The notes: generated by a model from the letters alone, not told the origin. A stretch of 64,000 nt of DNA from Pusillimonas sp. T7-7 (GCF_000209655.1 NC_015458.1:992001-1056000), one strand, 5' to 3'; positions 8,832-18,896 are shown, numbered from the stretch's first letter. Made by a program: numbers and translations.

Positions 8832-9839
8832 ATGTCGACACGTCATGTCTGGCGTCTGGCACGCCGTCCGGCCGGCCCAATCGTTGCTGACGATTTTCGA
8901 TTTGGCTCTGAGCCAATCCCTGAACTCAGCGACGGGCAGTTTCTGCTTCGCGTCCGCTATCTGTCACTCGATCCGGCACAACGAGTTTTCATCGACGATC
9001 GGGAACAGTTCCTACCACCCGTCGAGCTTGGTGCTCCGATGCGCGGCCTCGTGGTAGGGGTCGTGGAAAAAAGCAACAAGGAAGGCGTGGTGGAAGGCAC
9101 GATTTTGAGCGGAGCTGGCGAATGGGCTGACTATATCGTCAGTGATGGCACCGGTCTTACGGAGCTTCCCACCTTCCCACGGCTTAGTCTGGCGGCGACG
9201 TTTGGGACATTCAGTCTCGTAGGGCCCACCGCTTACTTTGGTCTTCTCGACATCACTGGCCCCCAGCCAGGAGAAACCCTGGTTGTGTCGGCGGCAGCCG
9301 GTGGCGTGGGTCAGATTGTTGGCCAACTCGGTAAGCTCAAAGGCTGCCGGGTGATCGGCATCGCCGGAGGCCCGGAGAAATGTGCGTTCGTCACCGAGCA
9401 GTTGGGTTTTGATGCCTGCATCGATTACAAATCCGTAAACGTCGGCGAAGCGCTGGATCATCTTGCACCCGAAGGTGTGGATATTTATTTCGAACAAGTG
9501 GGCGGCCCGATCCGAAACGCCGTCATGGAACGCATGAAGATGTTCGGCCGCGTGTCTCTTTGCGGGATCATCTCCGAGTACAACGTCGCGGATACCGATA
9601 CCCAGCCGAGCTTCTGGTGGACCATCATGATGCGACGCCTCACTATCCGTGGATTTATATTCGATGATTATCAGGCCCGTTTCCCAGAAGCGGTGGAAAA
9701 CCTCGCCGGGTGGATGCAAAGCGGCCAGCTAACGACACGGCAAGATATACGACAGGGGCTTGAGAACGCTGTTTCATCGCTGCAAGACCTCTATTCCGGG
9801 CGGAATTTCGGCAAATTGCTTCTCGAAGTGACTCCCTAA
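8832..9839 (+). CDS. NADP-dependent oxidoreductase, zinc-independent MDR superfamily (leukotriene B4 dehydrogenase-like)
   Basis: A protein of 335 residues of the medium-chain dehydrogenase/reductase type. It shows the nucleotide-binding AAAGGVGQIVGQL at about residues 155-167 and the PxGxTL context (QPGETLVVSA) before it. The early LDPAQRVF resembles the LSLDPYMR motif of prostaglandin/alkenal reductases. No zinc ligands are seen. The family reduces the double bond of alpha,beta-unsaturated carbonyls with NADPH. It would complement the downstream Old Yellow Enzyme, which acts on similar electrophiles. Confidence 0.9.
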   Translation: MSTRHVWRLARRPAGPIVADDFRFGSEPIPELSDGQFLLRVRYLSLDPAQRVFIDDREQFLPPVELGAPMRGLVVGVVEKSNKEGVVEGTILSGAGEWADYIVSDGTGLTELPTFPRLSLAATFGTFSLVGPTAYFGLLDITGPQPGETLVVSAAAGGVGQIVGQLGKLKGCRVIGIAGGPEKCAFVTEQLGFDACIDYKSVNVGEALDHLAPEGVDIYFEQVGGPIRNAVMERMKMFGRVSLCGIISEYNVADTDTQPSFWWTIMMRRLTIRGFIFDDYQARFPEAVENLAGWMQSGQLTTRQDIRQGLENAVSSLQDLYSGRNFGKLLLEVTP

Positions 9840-9969
9840 CGTGTTTTTGCGGTTTCCTTCGACGGCTATGAACTCTCAGTCGTAACGCACGGCATTGGGG
9901 ATTTCAAAACTTCGCAGCCGTCGAAGGCACCGATGCTTATCTCCTTAATTCTTGAAGGTTCTCGTACTG

Positions 9970-10917
9970 ATGAAAACTCTGTTTACAAGTTACAACCTGT
10001 CGGGGCTACAACTAACTAATCGTATCGTCATGGCTCCCATGACCCGGTCGCGGGCTGCAGACACGGTTCCTAATGACCAAACGGCGCTGTATTACGCACA
10101 ACGCGCGGGCGCGGGTCTGATCGTCACCGAAGGCTCTCAGGTGTCTCGCCAAGGTGTTGGTTATTTGTTTACTCCAGGCATTCACACGGACGAGCAGGCC
10201 GCAGGGTGGAAGAATGTGACGCACGCCGTGCATGAGCAAGGCGGGAAGATTTTTAGCCAGCTTTGGCACGTCGGCCGCATCTCTCATACGTCCTTGCACG
10301 AGAATGGCGTATCACCCGTGGGTGCCACGTCCAAGACGGCTGATAATACGACGGCATTCGCTTACGATGAAAACGGAAACCCGGGCCCCGTGCAAGCCAG
10401 CCCACCGCGACCGCTGTTGACCGACGAGGTAAAAAGCGTCATTCAGGACTTTGCCACTTCGGCCGCCAAAGCGTTCGGCGCTGGTTTTGATGGGGTCGAA
10501 ATCCACGGTGCCAATGGTTATTTGATCGAACAATTCATCAATGCGGGTATCAACGACAGGGACGACCAGTACGGAGGTGGGACAATAGAAGGGCGGCTGC
10601 GTTTGGCGTTGGAAGTTGTGGACGCCGTGGTAGCTCAGGTAGGTCGTGAGCGTGTAGGGCTTCGTATTTCACCGTTTAATCGTATTTTTGACATGCCTGC
10701 TTTTGAGGGTGAACAAGAAACGTGGATCGCGCTCGCGCATGAGCTGTCCAAGCGGAATCTGGCATACGTACATATCAGCAACCGCGATGCGTTGATTGCA
10801 AACGACGACGGAAAGGACTTTCTGACGCAGTTCAGGAAAACGTATGACGGGACCTTGATTTTGGGTAAGCGCCCGCCCAAGGCCGTCTTGAATAGGATCG
10901 CGCCATCCGGAGAATAG
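9970..10917 (+). pseudogene. NADH:flavin oxidoreductase (Old Yellow Enzyme), 5' part, interrupted by IS66
   Basis: This is the first part of an Old Yellow Enzyme. The likely start is ATG 9970 (MKTLFTSYNL), with 9952 as an alternative. It contains VMAPMTRSRA, the active-site HGANGYLIEQF and the FMN-binding barrel up to TYDGTLIL. At 10865 a complete IS66 element begins, so the frame now runs into IS sequence and stops at 10915-10917. Removing the IS and one target copy joins 10864 to 13478 in frame and gives a 368-residue protein with the normal VAFGRPFISNPDL ending. The disruption removes the last phosphate-binding strands and should inactivate the enzyme. Confidence 0.93.
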
Positions 10918-10945
10918 ATCCCCATCAATTCTTAGATGGGGATCT
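10918..10945 (+). promoter_or_regulatory. Hairpin immediately before IS66 tnpA
   Basis: A near-perfect inverted repeat with arms of about 12 bases, TAGATCCCCATC and GATGGGGATCTA, and loop AATTCTTA. The right arm runs directly into the first ATG of tnpA at 10946. Transcripts entering from the flanking gene would fold here and could hide the tnpA start, a known protective device in other insertion sequences; for this element it is inference. Confidence 0.6.
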
Positions 10946-11383
10946 ATGCACACCACAGCGATGTCAGACAGTCAGAGCTTTCGTAATCTGCCTCGGCGCC
11001 GGTTTTCCAAAGAAGAGAAGCATCAGATCGTGCGAGAGTTCTTGCACTTGGGTATTCCCTTGGCTAGGTTCGCCCGGGAGCGCGACCTGCATTACAACCA
11101 ACTGAGCCGCTGGCGTAAAGAATACTTGGCGGGTGAGTATGGCCCGGTCAGCGCGCTTCGCTCTCCCGACCTTCAATGGATTCCCATGAAGGTTCAAAAT
11201 CATTCGCCACAGTCATCGACTGCTGTCGTAACCGTAGCGCAAGATGGCGAATGTTCGGGCGAGCAAAGCGACGATATGCTTGGTCTTGAGCGGCTGCATA
11301 TTAACCTGCCCAAGGGCACGCTCTTATTTGAAGGCAAATGTTCTGCCGCGTTGTTGCGCACTATTCTCGAGGCGCTGCAATGA
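10946..11383 (+). CDS. tnpA: IS66 family accessory protein TnpA (helix-turn-helix)
   Basis: A protein of 145 residues with a transposase_8-like helix-turn-helix near residues 20-60 ([26 protein letters not shown]). A second start at 10961 (MSDSQSF) is possible because the first ATG abuts a hairpin. TnpA is required with TnpB and TnpC for IS66 transposition and probably binds DNA. Its stop overlaps the tnpB start in ATGA at 11380-11383, indicating translational coupling. Confidence 0.92.
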   Translation: MHTTAMSDSQSFRNLPRRRFSKEEKHQIVREFLHLGIPLARFARERDLHYNQLSRWRKEYLAGEYGPVSALRSPDLQWIPMKVQNHSPQSSTAVVTVAQDGECSGEQSDDMLGLERLHINLPKGTLLFEGKCSAALLRTILEALQ

Positions 11384-11724
11384 TCGGCTTGCCGACAGGA
11401 ACGCGGGTGTGGCTGGCGGCTGGCGCCACCGACATGCGCCGAGGCTTTGATGGCCTGGCCGCCATCGTACAGGCCAAGCTTGAAGAAGACCCGTTCAGTG
11501 GTCATGTGTTCGTCTTCCGGGGCCGCAAGGGTGATCGCATCAAGGTGCTGTGGTGGAGCGGCGACGGCATGTGCCTGCTGGCCAAGCGCCTTGAACATGG
11601 TCGTTTCGTGTGGCCCGGCGCCGAATCGGGCGTGGTACATTTGACGCCAGCGCAGCTGTCAATGCTGCTTGAAGGTATTGATTGGCGCCGCCCGACGCGC
11701 ACCCGCAAACCGACCCAGGTTTAG
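11380..11724 (+). CDS. tnpB: IS66 family accessory protein TnpB
   Basis: A protein of 114 residues, [20 protein letters not shown] at the start and the family signature [14 protein letters not shown] at about residues 18-31. The ATG at 11380 overlaps the tnpA stop. TnpB is the IS66 Orf2 protein, needed for transposition but without a known catalytic site. The gene is full length and intact. Confidence 0.95.
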   Translation: MIGLPTGTRVWLAAGATDMRRGFDGLAAIVQAKLEEDPFSGHVFVFRGRKGDRIKVLWWSGDGMCLLAKRLEHGRFVWPGAESGVVHLTPAQLSMLLEGIDWRRPTRTRKPTQV

Positions 11725-11730
11725 ATCTCA

Positions 11731-11754
11731 AATATGCGCCGAAAGGCGCATATT
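11731..11754 (+). terminator. Hairpin between tnpB and tnpC
   Basis: A perfect 10-bp stem, AATATGCGCC and GGCGCATATT, with a GAAA tetraloop, seven bases after the tnpB stop. The tail TATTAGG is poor in T, so it may be a weak terminator or an RNA-stabilising structure that lowers tnpC expression relative to tnpA and tnpB. Confidence 0.5.
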
Positions 11755-11815
11755 TATTAGGTTTACCGCTCATTCCGTATGGCGAAAATGCGGCGCGTTT
11801 GGTAAAATAGTGGCC

Positions 11816-13408
11816 ATGCTTAACCGTGCCAAACTTCCCGACAATATCGACGATTTGAAGGCGTTGTTGTCGGCGCAATTGGACGAAACCCAGGCGCTGC
11901 GCGAAGCGCACCGCACACTGAAAGAAGAGCATCAAGAGCTCCGGGTTGAGCGTGATTTATTACGCCAGGAGAAGCAGTTCGACAAGCAAGAGATCCAGCG
12001 TCTGATGCTGCTCCTGTTCAAGCTCAAGCGCCAGGTGTTTGGCCAGAAGTCTGAGAAACTGCTGCGTCAAATCGATCAACTCGAGCTTGAACTCGAAGAG
12101 CTGCACATCAACCAGGGCGAGCGCGCGCAAAAAACCGAATCGATCACACCGACGGCGCGTCCCGCGCCTGCGCGCCGGCCTATGCCCGAGCACCTGCCGC
12201 GCGACATCCAAGAGCATCTGCCCCAAGCGCCAGCGTGCCCCGATTGCGGTGGCGCGTGGCAGCGTTTGGGTGAAGACATCAGCGAAGTCTTGGAGTACAT
12301 CCCATCGAGCCTGCGCGTCGTGCGCCATGTGCGCCCACGCTTGAGCTGCCGCTGTTGCGACCGGATGGCACAGGCCCCGGCACCTAGCCGTCCAATTGCC
12401 CGCAGCTTCGCTGGTCCGGGCCTACTGAGCCACGTCATGGTCAGCAAGTATCTGGACCACCAACCGCTGTACCGCCAATGCCAGATCTTCGGGCGCGAGA
12501 ACGTGGACTTGAGCGAAAGCACGATGGGCGACTGGGTCGGTGGCACGCATCATTTACTGCGACCCTTGCTTGATGCGCTGCAACGCTACGTTTTTAGTTC
12601 GGCCAAGCTGCATACGGATGACACACCCATCAATGTGCTGGCCCCAGGTGCAGGCAAAACGCGACAAGCGCGGCTGTGGGTATACACGCGCGACGATCGT
12701 CCCAGCGGCGACACTGCCGCGCCGGCGGTCTGGTTCAGATACTCGCCCGATCGAAAAGGCATCCATCCGCAAACACACCTGAAAGACTATGCCGGCATTG
12801 TGCAAGCCGACGCATTTGCCGGATACGATAAGGTCTACGCAACGGGCCGAGTCATCGAGGCCGGATGCTGGGCCCATGCGAGGCGTCGTTTCTACGATAT
12901 CCATGCCAAGCAGGCCACGCCCATCACGACGCATGTGCTTGATCGGATTGGCGCGCTTTATAAAATCGAATCGGGCATCCGGGGCAGCCCGCCCGAAGTA
13001 CGACGTGCAGCGCGTCAAGAACAGGCCGAACCCATCGTGATCGCATTGCATGCGTGGTTGCGAGAACAGTTGCCGACCCTATCACGTAAATCCGATACAG
13101 CGGACGCCATTGGCTATGCCATGAATCATTGGCAGGCGCTGACACGCTTCTTGGACGATGGGCGTATCGAAATCGACAACAATGCCGCAGAAAGGGCCTT
13201 GCGCGGGGTAAGCCTTGGCCGCAAGAACTATCTGTTTCTTGGATCGGATGCCGGCGGCGAGCGCGCCGCCACCATGTACAGCTTGCTGGGCACCGCCAAA
13301 CTGAACGGCATCAATCCCGAAGCCTACCTTCGCCATGTGCTAACCGTCATCGCTGACCATCCGGTCAATCGCGTCGACGAACTGTTGCCCTGGAACGTGA
13401 CGCTTTAA
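11816..13408 (+). CDS. tnpC: IS66 family transposase TnpC
   Basis: A protein of 530 residues. The ATG at 11816 ([14 protein letters not shown]) gives the usual N-terminus; the frame is open further up to 11669 without family similarity. It shows an N-terminal coiled coil, a zinc-finger-like CPDCG with later CRCC, and the DDE transposase core: HTDDTP near residue 265, QADAFAGYD near residue 330 and a late [13 protein letters not shown]lu-containing helix near residue 455. All appear intact, so the element may be active. Confidence 0.95.
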   Translation: MLNRAKLPDNIDDLKALLSAQLDETQALREAHRTLKEEHQELRVERDLLRQEKQFDKQEIQRLMLLLFKLKRQVFGQKSEKLLRQIDQLELELEELHINQGERAQKTESITPTARPAPARRPMPEHLPRDIQEHLPQAPACPDCGGAWQRLGEDISEVLEYIPSSLRVVRHVRPRLSCRCCDRMAQAPAPSRPIARSFAGPGLLSHVMVSKYLDHQPLYRQCQIFGRENVDLSESTMGDWVGGTHHLLRPLLDALQRYVFSSAKLHTDDTPINVLAPGAGKTRQARLWVYTRDDRPSGDTAAPAVWFRYSPDRKGIHPQTHLKDYAGIVQADAFAGYDKVYATGRVIEAGCWAHARRRFYDIHAKQATPITTHVLDRIGALYKIESGIRGSPPEVRRAARQEQAEPIVIALHAWLREQLPTLSRKSDTADAIGYAMNHWQALTRFLDDGRIEIDNNAAERALRGVSLGRKNYLFLGSDAGGERAATMYSLLGTAKLNGINPEAYLRHVLTVIADHPVNRVDELLPWNVTL

Positions 13409-13477
13409 CTGCCGCTCTCCGACAATTATCTTGGCCGGTCCGTCAACACGGTACAGGCCGGATGCTTACGATTTTGG

Positions 13478-13689
13478 CTGGTGTGTACACGAAGGAAGAG
13501 GGCGAGCGTGACGTCCGCGAAGGCCTCACGGATCTGGTCGCGTTTGGCCGTCCCTTTATTTCTAACCCTGATTTGGTCGAACGATTGAAAAATGATTGGC
13601 CGCTGACTGCCCCCGATCACAGCACCTTCTACGGTGGAGATCGCGTGGGCTATATAGATTATCCGGTGTATGAAACTTCAGCGGTCTGA
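13478..13689 (+). pseudogene. Old Yellow Enzyme, 3' part, separated by IS66
   Basis: This is the C-terminal 70 residues of the enzyme interrupted at 10864. After the second target copy (13470-13477) the frame continues AGVYTKEEGERD and reaches VAFGRPFISNPDLVERLK, the phosphate-binding and C-terminal segment of Old Yellow Enzymes, before stopping at 13689. It has no start or ribosome-binding site of its own (ATG 13462 lies within the IS end) and is unlikely to be made as a useful protein. Confidence 0.92.
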
Positions 13690-13758
13690 TTGTATGGGTA
13701 GAGCCTGAAAACACATGCACGTTTTCGTAGTTTGAAACTCGTGCTCCAGGGAATGCAA

Positions 13759-14655
13759 CTACACCGTCTGCAGCGATGACTCTCGCAAATGGCGTTTTGC
13801 GACTTCAATAAAGGCACGAACGTTTGGGTGACTCTTTCGACCGCTTTGAAATAGCAGCGAAATGGGCAGCACCGGTGCGGCGTCATCGGCAAACAGGTGC
13901 TCAAGCCGTCCCGTTGCGACCTCACCGGCAATTTGATAAGACAGCGTCCGCACTACCCCTAGCCCCGAGACCGCAGCAGAAATGGCCGCGTCCATGTTGT
14001 TGACCGACAAACGCACCTGACGGCTGGGCCACTTGACACCGTTTAACCCCCAGCCGCGATGCGGTCCGTACTCGTCCTCCCCCCAGATCATATCGTGATC
14101 ACGAAGATCGGCCAGAGACGTAGGCCTGCCACGCGCCGCTAAATAGGCCGGGCTTGCACTAAATATGCGGCGTACTTCGCCCAGCCGCAACATGTGGAGC
14201 GAACTGTCAGGCAGATCGGCAATTCGTATGGCGATGTCGGCTCCTTCGTCGATCAAATTCACGACCCGATCCAGCAAGAGCAGCCTAACTTGAAGATCTG
14301 GATACTGCTGCGATAACTCGACTACAACCGGCATTATATGAAGCCGGCCGAACATGACTGGGGCCGTCACAGTCAGTATGCCGCGCGGTATTGAGCGACC
14401 GCCTCGGACCGTGGTGAAGGCTCCATCAATCTCAGCGATCCCTGCTCGGCATCGCGTCAGAAAATCGGCTCCCTCGTCGGTCAGCCGCACGCTACGCGTG
14501 GTTCGCATCAACAGCTGAACACCAAGGTCAGCCTCCAGTGCCGCAATCGCTCGTGACACAGTGGTGGGCGACATACTTAACTGTCGCCCCGCCTCAGCAA
14601 AGCTTGCGTGCTCGGCCACACTGATAAAGGTTTTAAGTGTTCGCAACTGATCCAT
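13759..14655 (-). CDS. LysR family transcriptional regulator
   Basis: A LysR regulator of 298 residues starting [10 protein letters not shown] at 14655; in-frame extension to 14745 adds 30 residues unlike the family. The helix-turn-helix covers [23 protein letters not shown], and the C-terminal effector domain follows. It is divergent from a glutathione S-transferase gene whose start lies 121 bases away, so it probably controls the GST-VOC pair. It is not closely similar to the LysR gene at 6504-7445. Confidence 0.92.
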   Translation of the reverse strand: MDQLRTLKTFISVAEHASFAEAGRQLSMSPTTVSRAIAALEADLGVQLLMRTTRSVRLTDEGADFLTRCRAGIAEIDGAFTTVRGGRSIPRGILTVTAPVMFGRLHIMPVVVELSQQYPDLQVRLLLLDRVVNLIDEGADIAIRIADLPDSSLHMLRLGEVRRIFSASPAYLAARGRPTSLADLRDHDMIWGEDEYGPHRGWGLNGVKWPSRQVRLSVNNMDAAISAAVSGLGVVRTLSYQIAGEVATGRLEHLFADDAAPVLPISLLFQSGRKSHPNVRAFIEVAKRHLRESSLQTV

Positions 14656-14776
14656 TGTCGAGCCATCCCCGCATAGATTGCCATCCAGAATGACAATAAT
14701 GAAGTGCAGAATTTCTAGATTATCATCCAGCTTGGTAGCAGTCATACTGATGTTAACTCAACAAAGGATGATTGCC

Positions 14777-15391
14777 ATGAAGCTCTACCATTACTCACTG
14801 TCAGGTCACGCGCATCGCGCCGCTCTTTTTCTTTCAGTCGCGGGTATTGCCCACGAACTGATTGAGGTCGATTTGGCGGCTGGTAGCCACCGGCAGCCAG
14901 AATTTCTCGCACTTAACGCTTTCGGCGAAGTTCCAGTGCTCGATGATGATGGCGCCATCATCGCGGATTCGCTCGCCATCCTCGTCTATGCAGCGAGAAA
15001 AGCTGGCCCGTCCCACTGGCTGCCAACTGATCCAGTCATTGAAGCGCATATACAACGGTGGCTTTCGGTCGCAGCAGGAAAGATCGCTTATGGCGCATGT
15101 GCTGCTCGGCTCATCACAGTATTTGGCGCAACCTTCAATGCTGATGAGGTGATTGGGCGCACACACGCAACATTCGTCATCATTGAGCAGACGCTGAAGG
15201 ACCATCGCTGGATCGCTGGGACAGAAGAGCCCAGTATCGCCGATATTGCACTTTACAGTTATGTCGAACGGGCGCCTGAGGGAAATGTGGATCTATCCGG
15301 CTACCCCCACATTCGGGCCTGGCTGCGCCAGATCGAAGCTCTGCCTGGTTTCATCCCTTTTCAGCGAACGCGGGCCGGACTAGAGGCCTGA
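14777..15391 (+). CDS. Glutathione S-transferase family protein
   Basis: A protein of 204 residues. The ATG at 14777 is used because [15 protein letters not shown] is the standard GST N-terminus; the longer frame from 14678 runs back into the divergent regulator. The N-terminal thioredoxin fold has [17 protein letters not shown], in which the cis-Pro and the glutathione-binding Asp-Ser are recognisable. The C-terminal helical domain shows [13 protein letters not shown]. It should conjugate glutathione to electrophiles or act as an isomerase. It is followed by a VOC protein 52 bases on. Confidence 0.92.
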   Translation: MKLYHYSLSGHAHRAALFLSVAGIAHELIEVDLAAGSHRQPEFLALNAFGEVPVLDDDGAIIADSLAILVYAARKAGPSHWLPTDPVIEAHIQRWLSVAAGKIAYGACAARLITVFGATFNADEVIGRTHATFVIIEQTLKDHRWIAGTEEPSIADIALYSYVERAPEGNVDLSGYPHIRAWLRQIEALPGFIPFQRTRAGLEA

Positions 15392-15443
15392 ATTAGCCTT
15401 TTTCATCTTGATTCATAAATCTTATTCAAGCAGGAGAATAAAC

Positions 15444-15854
15444 ATGCGCTTTGACACACTACGTCTCGATCACATCGGCATCCGCGTAACTGACCTCGCT
15501 GTAGCGGAAGCCTTTTATGCCAAGCTAGGTTTTATCCGCGACCCCGACGAGTTTGCACCACAAGTCAAGGCTTGTGGCCTCGTGCACCCCACTGGTTTGA
15601 GAATTCACCTGATTTACAACGGCGAGCTGGCCAGTGACGGCAATGTGCTCCTTGACGCGCCGATCAAACGGCCCGGCTACACGCACGCCGCCTTTATTGT
15701 TGACAGTATGAACGAACTGGTGGCGTGGCTGGGGCGTGAAAATATCAGGATCAGCGAAGGTCCAGTCATGATGGGCCACGGTCGCCGTAATGTCTGCTTC
15801 ATCCGAGACCCCGATTTGAACGTATTGGAGTTCAACGAGATACTGATGAGCTAG
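15444..15854 (+). CDS. VOC (glyoxalase/bleomycin-resistance/dioxygenase fold) family protein
   Basis: A single-domain protein of 136 residues. The start at 15444 follows AGCAGGAGAATAAAC; ATG 15408 is too early. It begins with LRLDHIGIRVTDLAVAEAFY, where the His of DHIGI is the first VOC metal ligand, and ends with FIRDPDLNVLEFNE, whose Glu is the last. VOC enzymes include glyoxalases and isomerases acting on glutathione adducts, which would suit the GST gene just upstream. The substrate is unknown. Confidence 0.88.
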   Translation: MRFDTLRLDHIGIRVTDLAVAEAFYAKLGFIRDPDEFAPQVKACGLVHPTGLRIHLIYNGELASDGNVLLDAPIKRPGYTHAAFIVDSMNELVAWLGRENIRISEGPVMMGHGRRNVCFIRDPDLNVLEFNEILMS

Positions 15855-16058
15855 AGCGATGGAGTAAAGCAGGGCAGGCGATTCACCGACTTCATTGTTG
15901 CATCACTGTGGCTCTTCATCATAATCGGGGGACAAGCGGTATTTATTAAACTTGCTTTTGCGAAGAACAAGGCTTAATGGAAGTAATACCGATGTCCCTC
16001 GTAGGTTCTATCCTAGGTTTGACTGGTGTTGTAGTCGAGCGAGTGCAACACCAGCGAG

Positions 16059-16240
16059 ATGCTGCCCCGGCTGCTTACGCTGCTGGACCAGTTAGCCTAC
16101 AGTCCGGCGCACGTGCTGGCCAGCACGCTCAAGTCATGGCTGGAGCCGATTGTGCGGATGTGGCGTTTCTCCATATCGAGCGGCATTACCGAGTGGTTCC
16201 ATACTAAAATGGAGATGAACGTCGCCGTGGCCTCGCCCGC
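16059..16240 (+). pseudogene. ISL3-family transposase, C-terminal remnant
   Basis: The reading frame from 16059 gives a segment ending WRFSISSGITEWFHTKMEM, close to the conserved MWRFxxxxGITEGFHxKM block near the end of ISL3-family transposases. Directly after it the frame is lost, so the QAYGFRNFxNYRxR ending is not readable. No inverted repeat or upstream transposase domain is visible. It is a small leftover between the VOC gene and the aldehyde dehydrogenase and marks an old insertion or deletion event. The rest of 15855-16270 holds nothing I can identify. Confidence 0.65.
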
Positions 16241-16270
16241 AGTGTGAGTGACCAACATGCCAGGCCCGTT

Positions 16271-17746
16271 TTAGCGCGCTGGCCCTGTCGAGTGTCCAGC
16301 CAGACCAGGATTTAACGCTATGTGCTTGTACTCGATGAAGTCATCAAGTGCAGCATGCCCGTTGAGCCTACCCAGGCCCGATAGCTTGAACCCGCCTTCT
16401 TCTGTGCCGTCATACACCTTCGCCCAATCATTTACGAACACGCTGCCCGCCTCCAGGGCCCCGGCGACGCGCAGGGCGCGGTTGATATCGCGCGTCCAGA
16501 CGCTGGCTGACAATCCGTAGTCGCTGTCGTTGGCAAGACCGATGGCGTCAGCCTCGTTGCCGAAGCGCTGGATGGTGAGAACAGGCCCGAACGTCTCTTC
16601 CTGCACGATCGCCATGCTATTGTCGCTGACCTCGAGCATGGCGGGGCGAAAGAACGCTCCCTTGGCGAGCGGGCCATCGGTAAACGGCCCGCCTCTGACG
16701 ACGGTCGTCGCCCCAGACGCTAGGGCGTACCTGACGACCTCGTCGACACGCGCAACATTGGCTTTGTCGATCAGCGGTCCCATGTCACTTGCTGCATCAG
16801 AGGCTGGGCCCACTCGAACGGCCCGCAGCCGGTTGGCAAGCTCGTCCCGGACGGTATCGTACACCCCGTCCTGAACGAGCAACCGGGAACCGGTCATGCA
16901 GAATTGGCCGGCGAAAACGGTTAGCGCCTTCTCGAGCACGGGCAGCATGGGCTGAACGTCAGCGTCATCGAACACGATCATCGGCGCCTTACCGCCCAGT
17001 TCGAGTCCGAAGCGCTTCATCCGGCGCGCGCCGACCGCGCCGATGGCAGCGCCAGTCTTCGTGCTTCCGGTAAAGCTGATCGTTGGCACGTCCGCGCTTT
17101 CCACCAAGAGTGCGGCACCCTCTGATCCGCTCTCCGCGAAGATGTTCATGACGCCGTTCGGGAGGTCCTTTACCTCAGAGAGAATCTCTGCCAGCACCGC
17201 TGCCGTCTGTGCGACCTGGCCAGGCATCTTCACCACCACCGAACAACCTGCCGCCAGGGCCGGCGCGAACGATCTGGCGCCCAGGATGATCGGCGAATTC
17301 CAAGGCACGATAACGCCGGCCACCCCCATCGGTTGGCGCAGGATAACCGACAGGCTGCCCGGTCGCGGCTGCGTGGCACGCCCCGCTTCCGTGCGCGCCA
17401 TTGCGGCCCAGTAGCGTAGCTTGCTCGGGCTACCATCGACTTCGAATGCCGCTTCACCCCGGACTTTGCCGTTCTCGAGCGAAAGGATGTCAATCAGCCG
17501 ATCCCGGTTCCTTTCGATCGCCGCAGCCATCTGGTCGAGAACCTTGGCGCGAAGTTCTGTGTCGTGCGCCCAGCCCGTACCGCGAAAAGCGCGGGAGGCA
17601 GCAGTGATAGCAGTAGCGGCAGCAGCACCGCCTTCATCGGCGTAGTCTCCGATGGACTCGTAGGTCGCTGGATTGATGGAATTGCCGCGCTTCGACGAAG
17701 AGACGAAGCGGCCATCAATCCAATTATTGGCAGAGTAAGTCGTCAT
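16271..17746 (-). CDS. Aldehyde dehydrogenase family protein
   Basis: An NAD(P)+-dependent aldehyde dehydrogenase of 491 residues. The start at 17746 ([14 protein letters not shown]) is the family N-terminus; the frame is open to 17899 but the extra 51 residues are low-complexity and unrelated. Catalytic residues are visible: Asn150 in VPWNSP, Lys173, Glu249 in LELGGKAP and Cys283 in GQFCMTGSR. The substrate cannot be read from sequence. The next gene upstream on the same strand (17871-18896) ends 124 bases away, with a G-rich repeat between them. Confidence 0.94.
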   Translation of the reverse strand: MTTYSANNWIDGRFVSSSKRGNSINPATYESIGDYADEGGAAAATAITAASRAFRGTGWAHDTELRAKVLDQMAAAIERNRDRLIDILSLENGKVRGEAAFEVDGSPSKLRYWAAMARTEAGRATQPRPGSLSVILRQPMGVAGVIVPWNSPIILGARSFAPALAAGCSVVVKMPGQVAQTAAVLAEILSEVKDLPNGVMNIFAESGSEGAALLVESADVPTISFTGSTKTGAAIGAVGARRMKRFGLELGGKAPMIVFDDADVQPMLPVLEKALTVFAGQFCMTGSRLLVQDGVYDTVRDELANRLRAVRVGPASDAASDMGPLIDKANVARVDEVVRYALASGATTVVRGGPFTDGPLAKGAFFRPAMLEVSDNSMAIVQEETFGPVLTIQRFGNEADAIGLANDSDYGLSASVWTRDINRALRVAGALEAGSVFVNDWAKVYDGTEEGGFKLSGLGRLNGHAALDDFIEYKHIALNPGLAGHSTGPAR

Positions 17747-17844
17747 CAATGATTGATCCAAATTTTGTATGGCGTGACACGGTTCGCCCCCCCCACAGTG
17801 GGGCGATGTCCTGAAACCGCGATCGCCGTTGTTCCCGCCAGCAA

Positions 17845-17869
17845 GTGGCGGGAGGCGGGAGGCGGGAGG
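17845..17869. repeat. Short G-rich tandem repeat
   Basis: The plus strand reads three back-to-back GGCGGGA units ending in GG, a run with three GGG tracts and two GG tracts. It lies between the fusion gene stop and the aldehyde dehydrogenase start. It could be a slippage-prone repeat or a weak quadruplex former; nothing further supports a role. Confidence 0.6.
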
Positions 17870-17870
17870 T

Positions 17871-18896
17871 TCAGGCGAGGAACGGCGGTGGGTTTTCACC
17901 GCGCAGCCGGTAGTTGGGGCGCGGCCGCTCGAGGCGGATCGATTCCATGACGGTATAGGCGTGATACTTGGTCTGAGTGGTCACACCCGCCAGACGCTCA
18001 GACCAAAGCTTGCCATTGCTGGTCTTCTTCTCGAGCACATGCTTGGTTGCGTAGTTGACCATCGAATTGATCCAGTTCTCAGACCCCACCCAAAAGCGGT
18101 CGAGACCCGGTTTCAGAATAATGTCCATCAGCCGGTCGGACCGGGAGTAGATATCGATGGCCGCCTGCGCACCTTCGAGAATGTCAGCGAAGTACTCGAT
18201 CGACTCCTTGACCAGGTCGGGCGTACCGTACTTCATGTGATGACCGGCAACGAGGAAGTCGAAGTCGTACTCCATGATCTGGTGCTGAGCCTCGTACCAG
18301 GCGGTGATATTCTGCGAGGCATCGCAGTGCATGAAAGTGGCGCTGCCAGGGCTGATGATGTCGATGCAGGTCAGCACTTTCTGGGCAGGTGCGTAGATAA
18401 AGATGTTGCCGGGGCAATGGTTTTCACCCTTGTAGGACAGTTCCAGGGTCACGCCGCCGACCGTCAGTGTATAGTCTTTCGCGAAGGTGACTGTCGGCAG
18501 CGGCCGGCCCGGATCCGGGAAGCGCTCCAGCAGTTCTTTGGTGATCTCGTGGGCGACAATCTCGACGTCCGGCCCGTAGACTGAGGCGGCGCCGATATGG
18601 TCAGTATGCCAGTGGCTAGCCGCCTGGGCAATGGCGATTTGTTCAGGTCGTGCCGTGGCTCGGACCAGAAATGCCGTTTCAAGTGCGGCGGCGTGGGTTT
18701 CAGAAATTTGGCTCAGATGCCGCACGGCCTGGCGCAAGGCGTCAAGCTCTTCGGCCAGGGTATCGGCGGCGGTCAGCCGTCGGCGTACGTAATCTGACAG
18801 GTTCAGGCCAGATAGGGCGGCGGCTTCGGAAAGACGCCGATGCTGGCCTGGGGTCAGGCGAATACGCATGACCTCTGAGAGCGGTTCGTTGGACAT
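17871..18896 (-). CDS. Chimeric gene: mobilization-type ribbon-helix-helix protein fused to an N-truncated metallo-beta-lactamase-fold hydrolase
   Basis: A protein of 341 residues made of two unrelated parts. Residues 1-92 ([28 protein letters not shown], then a helical stretch to [10 protein letters not shown]) resemble small plasmid mobilization proteins with a ribbon-helix-helix DNA-binding fold. From residue 93 the sequence is a metallo-beta-lactamase-fold hydrolase that starts abruptly at HWHTDH (95-100) and continues with His160, Asp179 and GHH at 218-220. Its usual first 80-100 residues before the HxHxDH motif are missing. A second piece of the same mobilization gene is at 22905-22955, which supports the junction. 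Start 18896 is preferred to 18932. Whether the fusion protein folds is unknown. Confidence 0.78.
   Translation of the reverse strand: MSNEPLSEVMRIRLTPGQHRRLSEAAALSGLNLSDYVRRRLTAADTLAEELDALRQAVRHLSQISETHAAALETAFLVRATARPEQIAIAQAASHWHTDHIGAASVYGPDVEIVAHEITKELLERFPDPGRPLPTVTFAKDYTLTVGGVTLELSYKGENHCPGNIFIYAPAQKVLTCIDIISPGSATFMHCDASQNITAWYEAQHQIMEYDFDFLVAGHHMKYGTPDLVKESIEYFADILEGAQAAIDIYSRSDRLMDIILKPGLDRFWVGSENWINSMVNYATKHVLEKKTSNGKLWSERLAGVTTQTKYHAYTVMESIRLERPRPNYRLRGENPPPFLA

Larger units (their letters stand above)
10865..13469 (+). mobile_element. Complete IS66-family insertion sequence
   Basis: The element is 2605 bp with imperfect terminal inverted repeats starting GTAAGCGCCCGCCC at the left and, read inward, GTAAGCATCCGGCC at the right. 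An exact 8-bp target duplication, GATTTTGG, lies at 10857-10864 and 13470-13477, the length known for IS66. It carries three intact genes in the usual order, tnpA, tnpB (start overlaps the tnpA stop) and tnpC. Intact genes and a perfect duplication point to a recent insertion. The target is an Old Yellow Enzyme gene. Confidence 0.97.

Noticed and set aside
17845..17869. G-quadruplex regulator before the aldehyde dehydrogenase gene
   Set aside because: Only three GGG tracts are present and nothing else supports a regulatory role.
17829..18584. Open frame of 251 codons on the plus strand
   Set aside because: It is antisense to the metallo-beta-lactamase-fold gene, shows no domain and mirrors its codon structure.
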